From: Triplophysa rosa
Lineage: Eukaryota > Chordata > Actinopteri > Cypriniformes > Nemacheilidae
DNA: 64,000 nucleotides
Assembly: GCF_024868665.1 (NCBI RefSeq)
Contig: NC_079908.1
Location: 7,922,345-7,986,344, forward strand
Direction: 5' to 3'
Under the pieces are notes generated by a model. That model was given only the letters and a program-made list of their open reading frames with translations. It was not told where the DNA came from and did no database searches. Every line of letters begins with the position of its first letter. Position 1 is the first letter of the stretch. Below are positions 60,901-64,000 of this stretch, piece after piece. The translations under genes were made by a program, and so were the position numbers.

Positions 60901-61434
60901 TTAGTACGCTGACCCCCTTAGGAGAAAGGGGGAAGGTACTGTCATAGGCGTACACCCTACCGGCCGCCAGTCTTGCCTGACTGCAAGACTCGAGCCGATA
61001 CCGGTTTTACGCGGAGGCTGTAGGACCTCTCGAAGGTGATGGGTGTAGCCCAACCCGCAGCTCTGCTGATGTCTGCCAGAGAGGCGCCTCGCCAATCTCT
61101 GTTTGAGACAGCCCTCCCTGCTGATCTCCAAAACAGACAAAGAGCTGCTCAGAGCTCTGTGGCTCTGCGTGTGGTCTAAGTAAAGGCGCAGCGCGTGTAC
61201 TGGACACAACACGGATGGGGTTGGGTCTTCCTCCCCAGTGGGGAGCGCCTGTAAGTTCACCACCTGGTCCCGAAAAGGAGCGGTGGGAACCTTGGGCACG
61301 TAGCCGGGCCGAGGTCTCAGGATAATGTGAGAATCCCTGGGCCCAAACTCTAGGCAGTCAGGGGACACTGAGAATGCCTGTAGGTCCCCTACCCTCTTGA
61401 TGAAGGCGAGCGCCATAAGGAGAACCGTCTTCAT
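60901..61434 (-). pseudogene. DIRS tyrosine recombinase ORF (frameshifted)
   Basis: Carries the conserved N-part of the DIRS recombinase catalytic domain: MALAFIKRVGDLQAFSVS with the first catalytic Arg, then FGPRDSHIILRPRPGYVPKV, then LCPVHALRLYLDHT. The following EQLFVCFG motif appears in a different frame (61007-61207), so the frame is broken near 61150-61200. The C-terminal HxxR...Y part is not seen intact. Confidence 0.8.
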
Positions 61435-61846
61435 CGTGAGATGAGGAAGAGCGGCATCCCCTAGGGGCTCGAAGGGGGGCCTGGTGAGATCTGTCAGGAC
61501 TACATCCAGGTCCCAAGAGGGTATGGAGCGTGGACGAGGCGGATTCCGCCTCCTAGCGCCCCTAGGAACCTAATGACCAGGTCGTGCTGCCCTAGAGACT
61601 TCCCAGCAACTGAGTTGTGATGAGCGGCAATGGCTGCTACATACACTTTCAGTGTGGAGGGGGGAGAGGTTAGTCTCGAGTCTCTCTTGTAAGAAGGACA
61701 GCACGGACCCGATCGAACAACTCCGTGGGTCTTCTCCTCGAGAAGCACACCAGGTCGAGAAGAGGCGCCACTTGTAGGCTTACAGTCGCCTAGTGGCTGG
61801 TGCCCTTGCCTGAGAAATGGTTCTACCACCGCTGGGGGCAGACCAC

Positions 61847-63211
61847 TCAGGATCTCCTCGTCCCGTCCAGAGGCCAGACATGGAGGTTCCAGAGGTCTGG
61901 CCTGGGATGCCATAACGTGCCCTTCCCCTGGGAAAGCAGGTCCTTCTTCAGGGGAATCGGCCAGGGGGGAGCTGTCTTCAAGAGCATTATCTCCGAGAAC
62001 CAAGTCCGGTTGGGCCAGTGTGGCGCAACGAGTAACACTTGCTGCTCCTTTTCCCTGACCTTGCACAGGGTCTGCGCAATGAGGCTCACTGGGGGGAAGG
62101 CGTACTTCCGCTTGTCCCGCGGCCAGCTGTGCGCTAGGGCATCCGTGCCGAGGGGTCCCTCGGTCAGAGAGTACCAAAGCGGGCAATGGGTGGTTTCGAG
62201 GGAGGCGAACAGGTCTACCTGGGCTTGCCCGAACTGCACCCAAATGAGCTGGACTGCACGGGGGTGGAGTCGCCACTCTCCGCGAGGCGTCGACTGACGA
62301 GAGAGCGCAACGGCTGTCTGGTTCAGGTCGCCTGGGATATACGTGGCACGCAGGGAGCGGGTCACCTGCTGACTCCAACGGAGGAGGCGTCGGGCAAGTC
62401 GTGTTAACTGCAGTGAGCGAACGCCACCCTGACGATTGATATACGCTACTGCTGTAGTGCTGTCCGACCGGACCAGCACGTGCTTGCCCTGCAAGAGAGG
62501 TTGCAGCCTCTTCAGTGCGAGTAGCATGGTCCACACCTCTAGGCAATTGATATGCCACCGCAGGCGGGGGCCCGTCCAAAGCCCCGACACTGCGTGCCCG
62601 TTGCACACTGCACCCCAACCCTGCAGGGAGGCTTCCGTCGTCATCACGATATGCCTCGTAACCTGCCCTAGGGGAATCCCTGCCCGAAGGAAGGTCATGG
62701 AAGACCAAGGGGTTAGGGTGCGTCGGCAGAGAGGCGTAATCACCATCCGCTTGCTGCCTGTGTGCCACGCTCTCCAGGGAACTCGACTCTGAAGCCAGTG
62801 TTGGAGCGGCCTCATGTGCATCAACCCTGTCATGGTGACAGAGTTGAGTTCCATACCAAGATAGAGGATGCTCTGCACAGGGGAGAGCTTGCTCTTCTCT
62901 CGGTTGACCTGTTGCCCCAATCGATCTAGGTGCCGGAGCACCAGGTCCCTGTGTACAAACAACAGATCTCGCGAGTGTGCCAAGATAAGCCAGTCGTCGA
63001 GATAGTTGAGTACCCGCACACCCTTCTCCCTGAGGGGAGAGAGGGCGGCTTCCACGATCTTCGTAAAGACTCGTGGAGACAGAGACAGACCGAAGGGGAG
63101 GACTCTGTACTGATATGCCTGACCCTCGAAAGCGAACCGTAGGAAGGGCGATGACGAGGGAGAATCGAGACATGAAAGTAAGCGTCCTTTAGGTCGATTG
63201 CCATGAACCAA
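61847..63211 (-). pseudogene. DIRS reverse transcriptase palm and RNase H
   Basis: An open frame of 454 codons: FLRFAFEGQAYQYRVLPFGL, SLSPRVFTKIVEA, the catalytic VLNYLDDWLILAHSR, then QQVNREKSKLSPVQ, RNase H signatures (TTEASLQGWGAV, CLEVWTMLLALKR, VRSDSTTAVAYIN) and LFASLETTHCPLWYS. All are typical of DIRS pol. The overlapping 557-codon frame on the same strand is a shadow. Confidence 0.9.
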
Positions 63212-63621
63212 TCATGACATCTGCCAGATGTCAGGATGCGCTTCTGCGTGAGCATCCTGAACGGCAGCTTGTGCTGGTGTCTGTTCAGGGTACGCAGATC
63301 TAGGATGGGGCGCACCCCCCCGCCTTTTTTGGGGACGATGAAGTAGGGGCTGTAAAACCCCTTGGACATCTCGGTTAGGGGGACGGACTCGATCGCACCC
63401 TTCACCATAAGGGTGGCGACCTCGCCCCGTAGTACGGGAGCATCCCGGCCTCTGACCGAGGTGGCGAGGATGCCCCGGAACTTGGGCGGGTTTCTGGCGA
63501 ACTGGATCGCATAGCGGAGACGGATCGTTCTCCTCAGCCACTGTGACGGTGTGGGAAGCTCGAGCCAAGCTCCCAGGGACTGCGACAGGGGGACTAAGGG
63601 TACGATCTGCTTCATCGACAC
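63170..63621 (-). pseudogene. DIRS reverse transcriptase fingers, in a shifted frame
   Basis: Encodes IRLRYAIQFARNPPKFRGI, GFYSPYFIVPKKGGGVRPIL, DLRTLN and the palm motif MAIDLKDAYFHVSILPRHRP. After RHRP the homologous continuation (FLRFAFEG) is in the neighbouring frame, so one small indel near 63170-63200 separates the two halves. Confidence 0.85.
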
Positions 63622-64000
63622 CCCAGGGGGTAGTTCGATGGCTGGCAGTGCGGGTCTCTCTCCGGGGGCGGGCCCCCAGGAAGAAGACTGGCTCTGCTGG
63701 TTCGCCTGCCTGGCGATGCAGCTCGACGCACGTCGATTTGAGAGTGCTGAGGGCTACAATGTACATTCGATGTTGCGCCTTGCCATGACGCAACGCCGAG
63801 TTGCCGAACACCGTCGTGTAGAGGGTGAGAGCGGCTGTGATAAACACCCAGAGAGAGAGAGAAAGACCTTTAGAAGTGGGTAGTTGGGACGGGGCAGGAA
63901 CCGTCCCGGATCGACCAACCAGCAATGGAATGGCTGGGGTCGGGCCCAAAAGGTGTTCTCAATCTCCCTCGGGTCTTCCCATGAGGGCCGCTACGGCTTC

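Larger units (their letters stand above)
59894..64000 (-). mobile_element. DIRS-type (tyrosine recombinase) retrotransposon, clipped by the window end
   Basis: Read on the minus strand: a gag-like region, reverse transcriptase, RNase H, then a tyrosine-recombinase-like ORF, then the terminal structure. The terminus has a perfect 59-bp inverted repeat (59894-59952 and 60168-60226) plus a direct copy of about 29 bp (59943-59971 and 60249-60277). Such split terminal and internal complementary repeats, the lack of an integrase or protease, and RT motifs of the DIRS1 type support the class. The other terminus lies beyond 64000. Confidence 0.9.

Noticed and set aside
61500..63173. 557-codon open frame on the minus strand
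   Set aside because: It overlaps the DIRS reverse transcriptase/RNase H in another frame. It has Pro/Arg/Ser-rich shadow composition and no motif; the real pol frame is 61847-63211.

Overview
The window is nuclear DNA of a ray-finned fish. The protein-coding exons are vertebrate genes whose human orthologues all lie on chromosome 17 (17q11.2-q23). The spaces between them are AT-rich and full of fish-type mobile elements: DIRS and Ty3/gypsy retroelements, hAT and TTAA-targeting DNA elements, palindromic MITEs and tRNA-derived SINEs. A cyprinid (carp/minnow group) is the best guess from the repeats; that is inference.

Layout. 1-2.1 kb: first two coding exons of hnf1b (minus). 7.8-9.9 kb: the last eight coding exons of ddx52 (plus), whose 5' half is not in the window. 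10.7-23.6 kb: a transposon cluster. It holds a 6.1-kb Ty3/gypsy element containing a 2.0-kb TTAA-flanked DNA element that itself contains a solo LTR, then a 2.7-kb hAT element, another solo LTR, and the 3' end of an LTR element with a proline-rich ORF. 24.1-26.2 kb: a locus I do not recognise, made of a first exon plus a tandemly duplicated pair of exons whose splice phases fit exactly; it appears to be decaying at its 3' side. 27.6-38.5 kb: complete heatr6 (20 coding exons). 40.4-40.9 kb: complete dynll2 coding region. 46.9-50.6 kb: complete srsf1. 51.6-55.2 kb: complete pigs (12 exons). 56.5-58.1 kb: the last six coding exons of aldoc. 59.9 kb to the end: a DIRS-type tyrosine-recombinase retrotransposon, apparently inside an aldoc intron.

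Splice sites were placed by eye from GT/AG signals, phase continuity and family lengths. heatr6 joins to 1215 codons plus stop, pigs to 551, srsf1 to 249 and dynll2 to 89, all open with no frame break. The visible aldoc exons total 768 nt, exactly 324 nt short of a 364-codon (1092-nt) aldolase.

The host genes are unrelated housekeeping or developmental genes (RNA helicase, splicing factor, GPI transamidase subunit, dynein light chain, aldolase, transcription factor) kept together by synteny, not by a shared pathway. The most novel items are the exon-pair array at 24.1-26.2 kb, the missing ddx52 5' half, the three-level nest of transposons with intact target duplications, and the DIRS terminal geometry.
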